This document shows, in pieces, positions 9,486-18,485 of a DNA stretch of 64,000 nt. Position numbers and translations under genes: made by a program. Source of the DNA: Sphingobacterium griseoflavum (GTDB taxonomy: Bacteria > Bacteroidota > Bacteroidia > Sphingobacteriales > Sphingobacteriaceae); contig NZ_BNAF01000015.1 of the NCBI RefSeq assembly GCF_014653155.1, positions 35,526-99,525 of the forward strand. Reading direction: 5' to 3'. The notes below the pieces were generated by a model that saw only the letters and a list, made by a program, of their open reading frames with translations, was not told where the DNA came from and did not search any database. Each line of letters starts with the position of its first letter. The first letter of the stretch is position 1.

Positions 9486-10565
9486 ATGCAAACAGAAAAA
9501 TTAAGACTAGGCATTTTAGGTCTGGGTGAAGGGCGTAGCACCATGTCGGCCGCGCTACAGAGTGCACATATTGAATTGGTACAGATTTGTGACCTCAACG
9601 AAGAGCTGGGGCGTAAGCGCATGAAAGAGTTCGACTTTCATCACTATACCAATCAGTATGAGGATATGTTACAGAACCAAGAAATCGAAGCAATAGCTAT
9701 CTACACGCCCGATCATCTACATGCCACACACATCCGCTTGGCCTTGGAGCATGGAAAGCATGTGGTCTGTACCAAGCCATTTATCGATAACCTTGCGGAT
9801 GCCAACGAATTGCTGGCGCTCGCTAAAGAGAGCGGTAAGCGCGTTTTCGTAGGACAAAGCTCTCGTTTTTTTGAGCCGATGAAAAAGCAACGCCAGGATT
9901 ATGAAGCCGGATTGATCGGCGAGCTGATCACCATCGAGGGTTACTACCATGCAGACCATCGTTGGTTTTTAGATAAGCCGTGGTCACTACAGGCTTCTTT
10001 TAAGTGGCTTTACGGCGGACTGAGTCATCCTGTGGATTTTATACGCTGGTATCTGCCCGATATTGAAGAAGTTATGGGTTACGGTATGTTGAGTGCCAAT
10101 GGTCAAAAAGGAGGCCTGCAAAATGCGGACACCATGCATTTTATTTTCAAGGCAGAAGATGGTCGTATAGCGCGGGTTAGCGGTGCTTACACCGGTCCGG
10201 TGCAGCCCGTGACGCGCGACAGCGAAATGAGCTGTATCCTGCGCGGTACGGAAGGATGTAGCCAAGCGGATTATATGGATCTGCGTTATGCGATCACCGA
10301 TAAAACCGGTGAAGAACGAATGCTGACCTGGGAGCATAAACTGAAACATTACTTTCGCTTCGAAGGTAAAAGCCACCACGCAGGCGAATACCAAAACTAT
10401 CTGGAGTATTTTGCCCAATCCATTCGTAGCAATACGGAAGCTTTTCCTGATATGAAAGAAGGCATCGGAACTGTTGCACTTTTACAGGCGATGGATGAAT
10501 CCTTACGCAGCGGAAAGCCGGTTAGTCCGAAAGAGCTGTTGCAAAAATACGGGGTTAAACGCTAA
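9486..10565 (+). CDS. Gfo/Idh/MocA family oxidoreductase
   Basis: 359 residues, no signal peptide, so cytoplasmic. The Rossmann fold starts at GILGLGEGRS (about 9-18). The family EKP dinucleotide-site motif appears as CTKPF (Lys97), with Thr where Glu is usual. The second half is the beta-sheet substrate domain with GGLSHPVDFIRWY, where His and Asp are the usual active-site positions. These enzymes oxidise or reduce sugars or cyclitols with NAD(P). It starts 2 bases after the beta-helix gene, and the SSS symporter follows after 6 bases. It is thus likely to act on the sugar imported by that symporter. Exact substrate unknown. Confidence 0.88.
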   Translation: MQTEKLRLGILGLGEGRSTMSAALQSAHIELVQICDLNEELGRKRMKEFDFHHYTNQYEDMLQNQEIEAIAIYTPDHLHATHIRLALEHGKHVVCTKPFIDNLADANELLALAKESGKRVFVGQSSRFFEPMKKQRQDYEAGLIGELITIEGYYHADHRWFLDKPWSLQASFKWLYGGLSHPVDFIRWYLPDIEEVMGYGMLSANGQKGGLQNADTMHFIFKAEDGRIARVSGAYTGPVQPVTRDSEMSCILRGTEGCSQADYMDLRYAITDKTGEERMLTWEHKLKHYFRFEGKSHHAGEYQNYLEYFAQSIRSNTEAFPDMKEGIGTVALLQAMDESLRSGKPVSPKELLQKYGVKR

Positions 10566-10571
10566 GTCGAT

Positions 10572-12152
10572 ATGAATAACATCCTGGATAAATTAACCTT
10601 TGTCGACTATAGCATCGTTGTTGCCTATTTGGTAGCGCTTTTAGCAATTGGGCTTTTTTCCTCGCGAAAGCGCGCCGAAGGTGCCGCACACTTTCTCGCC
10701 GGAAAATCGCTTAGTTGGTACAGCATCGGGTTCAATATGTGGGCGACGAATGTTGGTCCGTCGATGCTGCTGGCCTTCGCTACGGTGGGCTATACAACGG
10801 GAATCGTGGCGGTCAATTTTGATTGGTACGCTTTCGTGTTTTTATTTCTTTTAGCCGTAGTCTTCGCGCCACGCTACATTGCTTCTGGCGTGCGTACGTT
10901 GCCGGAGTTTATGGGTAAGCGCTTTGGACCGAACACGCAGACAATCTTGGCTTGGTATTCCTTGGTTAAGATGTTGATATCGTGGCTGTCCCTTGGCCTT
11001 TTTGCTGGAGGTTTTTTGGTGCGTCAAATTTTAGGTATCCCGATGTGGCAATCCGTAACGGTATTGGTCGCTTTGGCGGGGCTTTTTGCCTACACCGGTG
11101 GGTTACGTACGGTTGCCAAGATCAATATCTTTCAAATGATCCTGCTGATTGTTGTTTCCGCCTTGCTTACCGGACTCGGATTGGCGAAGATCGGCGGCCT
11201 TGATGGTTTGGTCGCTAGTACACCGGACGGCTATTGGTCCTTGATTCGCCCAGCGAGCGATCCGGATTATCCTTGGTATGCTATTGCATTGGGCTATCCG
11301 GTAGCGGCCATTGCGTTCTTTTGTACCGATCAAGCCATGGTGCAATCAGTATTGGGCGCAAAAGATCTGAAACAAGGACAATTGGGTGTTAATTTTATCG
11401 CTTGGCTCAAAATTCTCTCCTTGCCTTTGTTTATCCTAACAGGCGTGATCTGCTACATCCTGTTTCCAGGACTAGAAGATCCTTCGTTGGCTTATATGAC
11501 GATGGTGACAAATCTATTTCCTACGGGGTTGAATGGATTAGTGATTGTGGTGCTGATCGCGGTGCTTGTGGGAACAATTGGCTCTTCGCTAAATTCATTG
11601 AGCACGGTGTTTACGATGGATATCTACCTGAAACATATCAACCCGACAGCAGACAACCGCACGATAACGCAAACCGGGCGCTACACCATAATTGTCGGCT
11701 GCTTCGCTTCTGTACTCGTTGCTCTAGCTATCGATCAAATCAAAGGACTTAATTTATTTGACGTTTTTCAATCGATTTTAGGCTTTATCGCACCTCCTTT
11801 GGCCGTTATTTTCCTCTTAGCTGTGCTATGGAAAAGGACCAACAGAGCTGCGGTCAATACGTTGTTAACTTTTGGCGCCGTATTAAGCTTAGGAACCGGT
11901 GTGCTTTACCTGTGGGTATTTCCGAAAGACAGCTACAGCTTTTGGCCACATTACCTGATGCTCTCTTTTTACCTTTTTGTCGCGTTGCTGCTTTTAGGGA
12001 TCGTGATATCGCTGCTTGTGGGCAAGTCAGCATTCGAGGAGCAAAACCAGATGGCCTACCGCGTCACAATCGAACAACCGCGCCCTGCCGTGAAATGGGC
12101 CTGGGGTATTCTTTTTGTCGTCATGATTGGCTTATACCTATTTTTTAAATAA
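10572..12152 (+). CDS. Sodium:solute symporter (SSS family), probable sugar importer
   Basis: 526 residues with about 13-14 hydrophobic helices and the SSS signatures near the N-terminus (FLAGKSLSWYSIGFNMWATNVGP) and the GSSLNSLSTVFTMDIY segment in the second half. The fold is that of SglT/PutP-type sodium-coupled transporters in the inner membrane. It sits in the operon between a sugar dehydrogenase and the solute-binding/CoA-transferase block. It is therefore a good candidate for inner-membrane uptake of the monosaccharide or sugar acid released by the beta-helix protein. A second, unrelated importer (FucP-type MFS) closes the same operon. Confidence 0.92.
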   Translation: MNNILDKLTFVDYSIVVAYLVALLAIGLFSSRKRAEGAAHFLAGKSLSWYSIGFNMWATNVGPSMLLAFATVGYTTGIVAVNFDWYAFVFLFLLAVVFAPRYIASGVRTLPEFMGKRFGPNTQTILAWYSLVKMLISWLSLGLFAGGFLVRQILGIPMWQSVTVLVALAGLFAYTGGLRTVAKINIFQMILLIVVSALLTGLGLAKIGGLDGLVASTPDGYWSLIRPASDPDYPWYAIALGYPVAAIAFFCTDQAMVQSVLGAKDLKQGQLGVNFIAWLKILSLPLFILTGVICYILFPGLEDPSLAYMTMVTNLFPTGLNGLVIVVLIAVLVGTIGSSLNSLSTVFTMDIYLKHINPTADNRTITQTGRYTIIVGCFASVLVALAIDQIKGLNLFDVFQSILGFIAPPLAVIFLLAVLWKRTNRAAVNTLLTFGAVLSLGTGVLYLWVFPKDSYSFWPHYLMLSFYLFVALLLLGIVISLLVGKSAFEEQNQMAYRVTIEQPRPAVKWAWGILFVVMIGLYLFFK

Positions 12153-12181
12153 CACATAAACTCTATATACCTCAAAAACAT

Positions 12182-13348
12182 ATGGCACAAAAAATTCAAC
12201 TAAAGGGTATCACCTGGGGGCATAGTCGCGGTTTATTGCCGATGGTAGCGACAGCACAACGTTATGAGGAGCTGCATCCGGATGTGAAAATCATTTGGAA
12301 AAAGCGTACCCTTCAGGAATTTGCAGATAAATCTATTGAACAGCTTGCCGCCGAATACGACTTGCTGGTTATCGACCACCCTTGGACCGGGCATGCTGCC
12401 GCCAAGAAAGTCATCGTTCCTTTTGATGATTATCTAGATCGTACGTATTTGGAAGATCAACGCTTAAACAGTGTAGGCAAGTCTTATGTCAGTTACAATT
12501 TCGAAAATAAACAATGGGCATTGCCTATTGATGCCGCAACGCCGGTTGCCGCCAGCCGTCCCGATCTTTTGTCTGCGCTTGGGCTGGCACTGCCACATAC
12601 GTTTGATGATGTCCTCGCGCTGGCCGATCAAGGTCGTGTAGCTTTTTCCCTCTTGCCAATAGACGTGTTGATGAGCTTTTACATGTTTTGCTGCTCCCTC
12701 GGCGAAGCTCCTTGCGAAAAAGAAGAAGAGGTCATCAGTCCGCTAATCGGCAAGCAAGCGTTAAGCCTGTTTAAAGCATTGGCCGATCGCGTGGACACGC
12801 GCTTTTACAAAAAAAATCCATTTATGGTATTTGAGGATATGGTCAATAACGACAAGATAGCCTATTGCCCTTTTGCTTATGGCTATTCTAACTATGCGCG
12901 GGATGGCTATGCCCGTAAGCTATTGCACTTTCACGATCTGGTAACGCTTCATAATCAGGAACCCATGATCAGCACATTAGGTGGTGCAGGATTAGCGATT
13001 TCTGCACACAGTGCGCATGTTGAGATGGCGATGGACTATGCGCAATTTGTGGGTAGCCCGCGTGTGCAGGCTACGCTGTATGTGGATAATGGCGGACAAC
13101 CGGGGCATCTAAAAGCTTGGCAAGATGCGGAAGTCAACCGGCGCACATCCAACTTTTTTATGAATACGTTGCCCACATTGGAACGCGCTTTTTTAAGACC
13201 ACGGTATTTCGGACACATGCATTTTCAGGATCATGCCGGTGACGTCGTCGTGGACTATTTAAAAAATGGCGGTGAGGAGCAAGTTGTGCTGGATAAGCTC
13301 AATGAAATGTATAAGCAGTCACGGTTAATGGAAGAGCGACATGGATAA
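12182..13348 (+). CDS. Solute-binding-protein-fold protein lacking a signal peptide (first of two)
   Basis: 388 residues resembling family 1 extracellular solute-binding proteins of sugar ABC transporters: a first beta strand at residue about 6 (ITWGHSRG), then TAQRYEELHPDVKIIWKK, YDLLVIDHPW, and a late GGAGLAISAHSAH block. It begins directly with the mature fold: there is no hydrophobic export signal and no Cys lipobox, so it should stay in the cytoplasm. No ABC permease or ATPase gene is present nearby. It overlaps the first CoA-transferase gene by 8 bases. I infer a role as a cytoplasmic ligand-binding partner of the CoA-transferases, which is not an established function. Alternatively, the export signal could be atypical. 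Confidence 0.8.
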   Translation: MAQKIQLKGITWGHSRGLLPMVATAQRYEELHPDVKIIWKKRTLQEFADKSIEQLAAEYDLLVIDHPWTGHAAAKKVIVPFDDYLDRTYLEDQRLNSVGKSYVSYNFENKQWALPIDAATPVAASRPDLLSALGLALPHTFDDVLALADQGRVAFSLLPIDVLMSFYMFCCSLGEAPCEKEEEVISPLIGKQALSLFKALADRVDTRFYKKNPFMVFEDMVNNDKIAYCPFAYGYSNYARDGYARKLLHFHDLVTLHNQEPMISTLGGAGLAISAHSAHVEMAMDYAQFVGSPRVQATLYVDNGGQPGHLKAWQDAEVNRRTSNFFMNTLPTLERAFLRPRYFGHMHFQDHAGDVVVDYLKNGGEEQVVLDKLNEMYKQSRLMEERHG

Positions 13349-14492
13349 CAAGCCACTGGAAGGATTAGTCGTGTTGGAGTTCGCCCAGTTTATGGCTGCT
13401 CCTACGGCAGGCTTACGCTTAGCCGATTTGGGTGCCCGTGTGATCAAAATCGAGCGTCCGCTCGTGGGCGAAGCTGGTCGTCAGATCGCTATCAAAAATA
13501 TTTTTGTCGATCAAAGCAGTTTGGTTTTTCATACGATCAATCGGAATAAGGAATCCTATGCGGCCGATCTGAAAAGTGAAGCTGATCTGGCAATCCTTCG
13601 GGAGCTGATAAAAAAGGCAGATGTCATCACGCATAACTTTCGCCCCGGTGTGATGGAGAAGATAGGCTTGGATTATCAAGCCGTACAGGAGCTCAATCCT
13701 TCGATCATCTACGCAACTGTGACGGGCTACGGCAATGAGGGACCTTGGGCTAAAAAGCCCGGTCAAGATCTTTTGGTGCAGTCGGTTTCAGGCTTAACTT
13801 GGTTATCCGGAAGTGCCGCAGATAATCCGGTTCCCTTTGGTCTGGCCGTGATCGATATGTATTGCGCAACGCACTTAACACAGGGCATATTAGCCGCTCT
13901 TTTAAAGCGGTCGCGCGCAAAAACAAGTGTATTGGTCGAAGTAAGTTTGTTGGAATCAGCGTTGGATATGCAATTTGAAGTGTTGACCACCTATTTCAAT
14001 GATGGAGGGCAACTGCCGCAACGTGCCGAAACCCGAGGCGGCGGTCATGCTTACCTAAGTGCTCCGTATGGCGTTTATAAGACTGCCGAAGGCTATCTCG
14101 CTTTGGCAATGGGCGATCTGCCTAAGATTGCCGCCGCATTGGGTTTGCCTTCAGCACCTTATTTAGATCGTTCCACGTGGTTTAAAGATAGAGATGTCAT
14201 TATGCAAACACTAGGTAGCGCATTGCTAGAGGTGTCTGCAAAAATCTGGGTGGAAAAGCTGGAAGCAGAAGGAATTTGGTGTGCGGAGGTGAATGACTAC
14301 CACGCATTTTTTGCTACGCAGGGATTTGCTGAAGCCAATATGTTGCAACATGTTCAGCTACAAGATGGCGACAATTTGACAACGACGCGCAGCGTTTACC
14401 ATATTGACGGAGCATATCTGTTTGCGAACAAGCCGGCGCCGCGTGTGGGCGAACACAATGAGAAAATTCGTTTAGATTACCTAAAGCAATAA
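13341..14492 (+). CDS. Family III (CaiB/BaiF) CoA-transferase, copy 1
   Basis: 383 residues, near the usual ~400 of the family. The N-terminal block LEGLVVLEFAQFMAAPTAG and GARVIKIERP are typical. Asp143 in PGQDLLVQSVSGL corresponds to the catalytic Asp that carries the acyl intermediate in formyl-CoA transferase and CaiB, so the enzyme looks active. Family III enzymes move CoA between carboxylic acids. The gene overlaps the solute-binding-fold gene before it by 8 bases and is followed after 1 base by a paralogue, with which it may form a heterodimer, since the family makes interlocked dimers. The acid used is unknown. Confidence 0.93.
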   Translation: MDNKPLEGLVVLEFAQFMAAPTAGLRLADLGARVIKIERPLVGEAGRQIAIKNIFVDQSSLVFHTINRNKESYAADLKSEADLAILRELIKKADVITHNFRPGVMEKIGLDYQAVQELNPSIIYATVTGYGNEGPWAKKPGQDLLVQSVSGLTWLSGSAADNPVPFGLAVIDMYCATHLTQGILAALLKRSRAKTSVLVEVSLLESALDMQFEVLTTYFNDGGQLPQRAETRGGGHAYLSAPYGVYKTAEGYLALAMGDLPKIAAALGLPSAPYLDRSTWFKDRDVIMQTLGSALLEVSAKIWVEKLEAEGIWCAEVNDYHAFFATQGFAEANMLQHVQLQDGDNLTTTRSVYHIDGAYLFANKPAPRVGEHNEKIRLDYLKQ

Positions 14493-14493
14493 T

Positions 14494-15636
14494 ATGTTAC
14501 CATTAGCAGATTTTACGATAATTGATTTCAGCCAGTTTTTGTCTGGTCCCTTGGCCAGTTTGCGGTTAGCCGATTTGGGCGCTAGGGTAATAAAGATCGA
14601 GAAACCTATCACTGGTGACATTTGCCGACAAATGTATACCTCGGATACGATTTTAAACGGCACATCTACCGTCTTTCATGCCATCAACAGGAATAAAGAA
14701 AGTATCGCTTTGAATCTGAAGGATGAAGATGATCGGCGAGTTATCCGTGATTTAGTCGCAAAAGCGGATGTCGTGATGCATAATTTTCGGCCGGGTGTGA
14801 TGGAGCGCTTGGGTTTTGATTACGCTCGTGTACGCGAAATCAACCCGAATGTGGTTTATGGCGAAATATCGGGTTATGGAACAATAGGCCCTTGGGCTAA
14901 AAAACCCGGGCAAGATCTCTTGCTGCAATCGTTGACAGGCATGACCTGGCTGAGCGGCGACGCGCCCAACGGTCCGTTACCGATGGGACTTTCTATCGTC
15001 GATATGTTTGCCGGGATGAATCTCGCCAGCGCTGTGCTCGCTTGTTTATACCGTCGTGCGGTGCAAAATATAGGTGCGCATGTTCAAATCAGCATGCTAG
15101 ATTCGGCCGTGGATATACAGTTTGAAACGGTAACCACTTATTTTCGAGATGGAAAGCAGTTGCCAAAGCGTACCGAAGTAAGTAATGCGCACGCCTATTT
15201 GGCCGCTCCCTACGGCATCTATAAAACGGCAGACGGTTTCGCCGCGTTGGCCATGGGTTCCATTCCTTTGTTGGCCAAATTACTGGATTGCCCCGCCTTG
15301 GCAGATTTTAAAGATGGTGAGCAGGCTTTTCAGGAGCGCACCGCCATCAAAGCAATATTGGCGAAGCATCTTGTAACGCAGCCTACACGCTTTTGGTTGG
15401 ACATATTGGAGGCCGCGGATATTTGGTGCGCTGATGTGCTGAACTGGGACCGGTTAACGCAACACGAAGGATTTAAGGTTTTGGAGATGCAGCAGCAGGT
15501 CGTCATGGGCGACGGGTTTGCCTATGATACCACACGTTGCCCGATTCGTATTGATGGTGAGCGCTTGACAGCACAGAAAGGTTCGCCAGCTTTGGGCGAA
15601 CATACCGATAAGATTAAACAGGAGCTATATGGTTAA
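14494..15636 (+). CDS. Family III (CaiB/BaiF) CoA-transferase, copy 2
   Basis: 380 residues and clearly paralogous to the preceding gene along the whole length (shared FRPGVME, GPWAKKPGQDLL, AYLAAPYGIYKTA). Asp141 in PGQDLLLQSLTGM is the catalytic Asp. Both copies retain it, so neither is an obvious inactive subunit. It starts one base after copy 1 stops and overlaps the next gene, a second signal-less solute-binding-fold protein, by 8 bases. The mirror-like order (binding protein, CoA-T, CoA-T, binding protein) suggests two pairs that act together. Substrate unknown. Confidence 0.93.
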   Translation: MLPLADFTIIDFSQFLSGPLASLRLADLGARVIKIEKPITGDICRQMYTSDTILNGTSTVFHAINRNKESIALNLKDEDDRRVIRDLVAKADVVMHNFRPGVMERLGFDYARVREINPNVVYGEISGYGTIGPWAKKPGQDLLLQSLTGMTWLSGDAPNGPLPMGLSIVDMFAGMNLASAVLACLYRRAVQNIGAHVQISMLDSAVDIQFETVTTYFRDGKQLPKRTEVSNAHAYLAAPYGIYKTADGFAALAMGSIPLLAKLLDCPALADFKDGEQAFQERTAIKAILAKHLVTQPTRFWLDILEAADIWCADVLNWDRLTQHEGFKVLEMQQQVVMGDGFAYDTTRCPIRIDGERLTAQKGSPALGEHTDKIKQELYG

Positions 15637-16852
15637 ACTACGTTTTGCTGTTCGCAAGTTTGAGCCGTTCGAGCGTCATTTGGAAGCCTGCTGGAAAGCC
15701 TATCAGGAAGCAGGTTTTAACAATGTGGAAATGGAGTTTGTGCCGATGGATTTGGAAGAACTCTATAGCGCTATGTTTACGCACAACGGCCTTCAAAGCG
15801 GTGAATGGGATCTTGTTCACCTGAACACAGATTGGTTGGCAGAAGCGTATCAGAAAAACGGTATATCCGAATTAAACAGTTTTCTAGAGGCTGCGCCACC
15901 CTCTGGTGGGGCAGCGGCTTGGTCGCCAAGCTTAATGGATATGCAGACTTTCGATGGCAGATTGTATGGACTTCCTTTTCATGACGGACCAGAATGTTTG
16001 GTGATACGTAAAGACCTTTTTGAATCAGCTGCCGAACAGCAGCATTTCCGTGCAAGCTATGATCGGGAGCTTACCGTACCGAAGGATTGGAATGAATTTC
16101 TGCAGGTAGCAGAATTTTTTCATCGGCCTGATGAAAACCTTTATGGGACGGTCTTTGCGGGCTATCCCGATGGGCACAATGCGGTGTTTGACTTTTGTTT
16201 GCAGCTGTGGTCGCGCGGAGGTGAACTGCAAGCTACCGACGGGGCAATCCAACTTCAACAAGCTGCAGCTATACAAGCGCTGGATTTCTACCGAAATTTA
16301 TTCAAGCGTGGAAATGTGCTACATCCACAATCGCTGTCCTACGAATCCGTGCAGGCTGGAGAGGCTTTTGCAAGAGGAGAGGTCGCCATGATGGTCAACT
16401 GGTTTGGCTTTGCTTCTTGGGCACAGATTGATGCGCTTTCCTCGGTACGCGGTAAGGTCGACATTGCAGCCATTCCCGCGGAGGAAGGAATAATCCCACC
16501 ATCGTTGAATGTTTACTGGCTGTACACACTGGCCGAAGGTAGCCGGCATAAGAACTTGGCTTACGATTTCTTACGCTATGCTGTTTCTGCACAAAATGAT
16601 AAAAAGCTAACCTTGGCTGGCGGCGTCGGATGCCGCTACAGTACCTGGTTTGAGGCGGAGGTAAACGAGCGAATCGATTTTTACTCAAAGTTGGGACCGT
16701 TGCATGAAACCGCCCGAACCTTGCCCCGTTTGGCCAACTGGCCGGCAATTGCGCATATCATCGATGAAATGGTAAACCTGGCTGTACAGACAGAACACAC
16801 TAGTGGAACACTCTTAGAAGAAGCACAGATTAAGATAAATCTATTAACATGA
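15629..16852 (+). CDS. Solute-binding-protein-fold protein lacking a signal peptide (second of two)
   Basis: 407 residues with the pattern of sugar ABC-transporter binding proteins: LRFAVRKFEPFERHLEACWKA at the start, then WDLVHLNTDWLAEAYQKNGI, RLYGLPFHDGPECLVIRKDLF and GEVAMMVNWFGFASWA. As in the first copy there is no signal sequence or lipobox, and no transporter subunits are nearby. It is only distantly similar to the first copy. The start ATG overlaps the CoA-transferase stop by 8 bases, and the gene's own stop overlaps the next ATG by 4 bases, so the block is translationally coupled. Function is inferred only from context: ligand recognition for, or structural support of, the CoA-transferases. 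Confidence 0.8.
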   Translation: MVKLRFAVRKFEPFERHLEACWKAYQEAGFNNVEMEFVPMDLEELYSAMFTHNGLQSGEWDLVHLNTDWLAEAYQKNGISELNSFLEAAPPSGGAAAWSPSLMDMQTFDGRLYGLPFHDGPECLVIRKDLFESAAEQQHFRASYDRELTVPKDWNEFLQVAEFFHRPDENLYGTVFAGYPDGHNAVFDFCLQLWSRGGELQATDGAIQLQQAAAIQALDFYRNLFKRGNVLHPQSLSYESVQAGEAFARGEVAMMVNWFGFASWAQIDALSSVRGKVDIAAIPAEEGIIPPSLNVYWLYTLAEGSRHKNLAYDFLRYAVSAQNDKKLTLAGGVGCRYSTWFEAEVNERIDFYSKLGPLHETARTLPRLANWPAIAHIIDEMVNLAVQTEHTSGTLLEEAQIKINLLT

Positions 16853-17922
16853 TAACTATTCCCTACAAAGCCGTGTTACCGAAAACGATGTTGCCGATTG
16901 TGATAATCGGTGCAGGAGGTATTGTTAAGGATGCCCATTTGCCCGCCTATAAAAAAGCAGGCTTTCACGTTTATGGTATAGTGAACCGCACCAAAGCAAA
17001 AGCGGAGGCATTGGCGGATGCCTTTACAATTCCTCACGTGTTTGATACTGTAGAGCAGGCTGTCGCAGAGGCACCGGCAGACACGGTGTACGATATTACG
17101 ATTATGCCCAACCAGTTTTTGGAAACCCTAGAAGCATTGCCGGATGGTGCTGCTGTACTGATCCAAAAACCAATGGGCGACTACTACGCCGATAGCGAAG
17201 CGATTTTAGCGGTTTGTAAGCGAAAAAGACTCGTCGCCGCGATCAATTGCCAACTGCGGCAAGCGCCTTTTGTCAATGCCGCGCGTTGGCTGATCGAGCA
17301 AGGGCATATCGGTGAATTGTACGATATGGAAGTTCGCGTTACCTTACATACGCCCTGGGAACTTTTTCCACATGTCATGGTACATCCACGGCTTGAAATT
17401 TTATACCATAGCGTGCACTATATCGATTTGATCCGATCCTTTTTAGGGAATCCCAAAAGTGTCTATGCCAAAACATTGAAGCATCCGGCTAAGGAATTAT
17501 CCTCCAGCCGCACCACCCTGTTGTTTGATTACGGAGATACGATGCACGCCGTCGTGAATACCAATCATGATCACGATTTCGGCCCCGATTACCAAGAAAG
17601 TTTCATCAAATGGGAAGGCACAAAAGGCGCTATCAAAGCCAAAATGGGCTTATTGATGGATTATCCGCATGGCGTTCCCGATCAGTTTTCTTACTGCATC
17701 AAATCGCCGGAAGGTAAATATAAGTGGATCGATTTTCCGATCGAAGGCTCTTGGTTTCCCGATGCTTTTATTGGAAGTATGGGGAGTTTGATGCGTTTTA
17801 AGCTTGGAGAAATTGACGTTTTGCCAGCTGCAGCCGAAGATGTCATCCACACGATGGCCGTTGTTGAAGCAGCCTACAAAAGCAGTGCCGCAGGCGGTGA
17901 AAAAATTGACGAGATCGCGTGA
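16849..17922 (+). CDS. Gfo/Idh/MocA family oxidoreductase (second in operon)
   Basis: 357 residues. The nucleotide-binding motif is IIGAGGIVKDAHLPAY (from residue about 20), and the EKP motif appears as IQKPMG. The C-terminal half has the family substrate-domain pattern, with YHSVHYIDLIRSFLG supplying the usual His and Asp. It is cytoplasmic, since no signal is seen. The ATG overlaps the previous stop by 4 bases. An internal Met14 is an alternative start. With the CoA-transferases and the MaoC hydratase next to it, it may oxidise a sugar or sugar acid before or after CoA activation; the order of steps cannot be read from sequence. Confidence 0.88.
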   Translation: MITIPYKAVLPKTMLPIVIIGAGGIVKDAHLPAYKKAGFHVYGIVNRTKAKAEALADAFTIPHVFDTVEQAVAEAPADTVYDITIMPNQFLETLEALPDGAAVLIQKPMGDYYADSEAILAVCKRKRLVAAINCQLRQAPFVNAARWLIEQGHIGELYDMEVRVTLHTPWELFPHVMVHPRLEILYHSVHYIDLIRSFLGNPKSVYAKTLKHPAKELSSSRTTLLFDYGDTMHAVVNTNHDHDFGPDYQESFIKWEGTKGAIKAKMGLLMDYPHGVPDQFSYCIKSPEGKYKWIDFPIEGSWFPDAFIGSMGSLMRFKLGEIDVLPAAAEDVIHTMAVVEAAYKSSAAGGEKIDEIA

Positions 17923-17952
17923 TCATTTTTCAGATTTCACGCACGCACACGT

Positions 17953-17994
17953 CAATTTTGACTTTTAACTTTTTGATTTTTACTTTTTAATTTA
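17953..17994 (+). repeat. T-rich tandem leader with repeated ACTTTT units
   Basis: Between the Gfo/Idh/MocA stop and the MaoC start lies a run of imperfect units of the form GACTTTTAAC / GATTTTTAC / ACTTTTTAA ending 6 bases before the ATG. A closely similar run sits at 39722-39757, also right in front of a start codon. They look like the same low-complexity intergenic sequence, either a common leader feature or a simple repeat. Confidence 0.5.
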
Positions 17995-18000
17995 AAAGAC

Positions 18001-18453
18001 ATGCATTTTGAATCTATTTTTTTTGAAGATTACAGCTTAACAGATAAACGCGTCACTTTGGGCCGCACGATAACGGAAACCGACTTTGTCGTTCATGCCG
18101 GCCATACCGGCGATTTCTTTCCGCACCATATGGATGCCGAATGGTGCAAAACACAGCCCTTTGGACAGCGTATCGCGCACGGCACCATGATATTCGCTAT
18201 TGGTATAGGCTTGACGGCCTCGGTCATTAACCCAGAGGCTTTTTCTAAAGGGTATGATCGTCTACGTTTCGTCAAGCCCGTATTCATCGGTGATACCATC
18301 CATGCCGAGGTCACCATTTCCGAAAAATCAGATGCTAAAAATCCAGCTTTTGGAACCGTAGTGGAGCATGTGGAAATAATTAACCAACACGGCGAAGTCG
18401 TGCTTGTGGCTGATCATATTTTACTGGCGAAACGCAAAGAAGCAGTTTCCTAG
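18001..18453 (+). CDS. MaoC-family (R)-specific enoyl-CoA hydratase/dehydratase
   Basis: 150 residues, a single hot-dog domain. The catalytic dyad of (R)-hydratases is present: Asp38 and His43 in GDFFPHH, followed by the FGQRIAHGTM block that defines MaoC proteins. Such enzymes add water to, or remove it from, an acyl-CoA. It is separated from the CoA-transferase block by a 78-base T-rich leader and followed by the MFS gene after 32 bases. Its presence supports the idea that the operon makes and then processes a CoA thioester. Substrate unknown. Confidence 0.93.
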   Translation: MHFESIFFEDYSLTDKRVTLGRTITETDFVVHAGHTGDFFPHHMDAEWCKTQPFGQRIAHGTMIFAIGIGLTASVINPEAFSKGYDRLRFVKPVFIGDTIHAEVTISEKSDAKNPAFGTVVEHVEIINQHGEVVLVADHILLAKRKEAVS

Positions 18454-18485
18454 CATCTTTTAATAGTTACTATCGAACCCAACTT

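Noticed and set aside
12182..16852. Reading the two solute-binding proteins as part of a classical ABC sugar importer
   Set aside because: No permease or ATPase gene is present in the operon and neither protein has an export signal.
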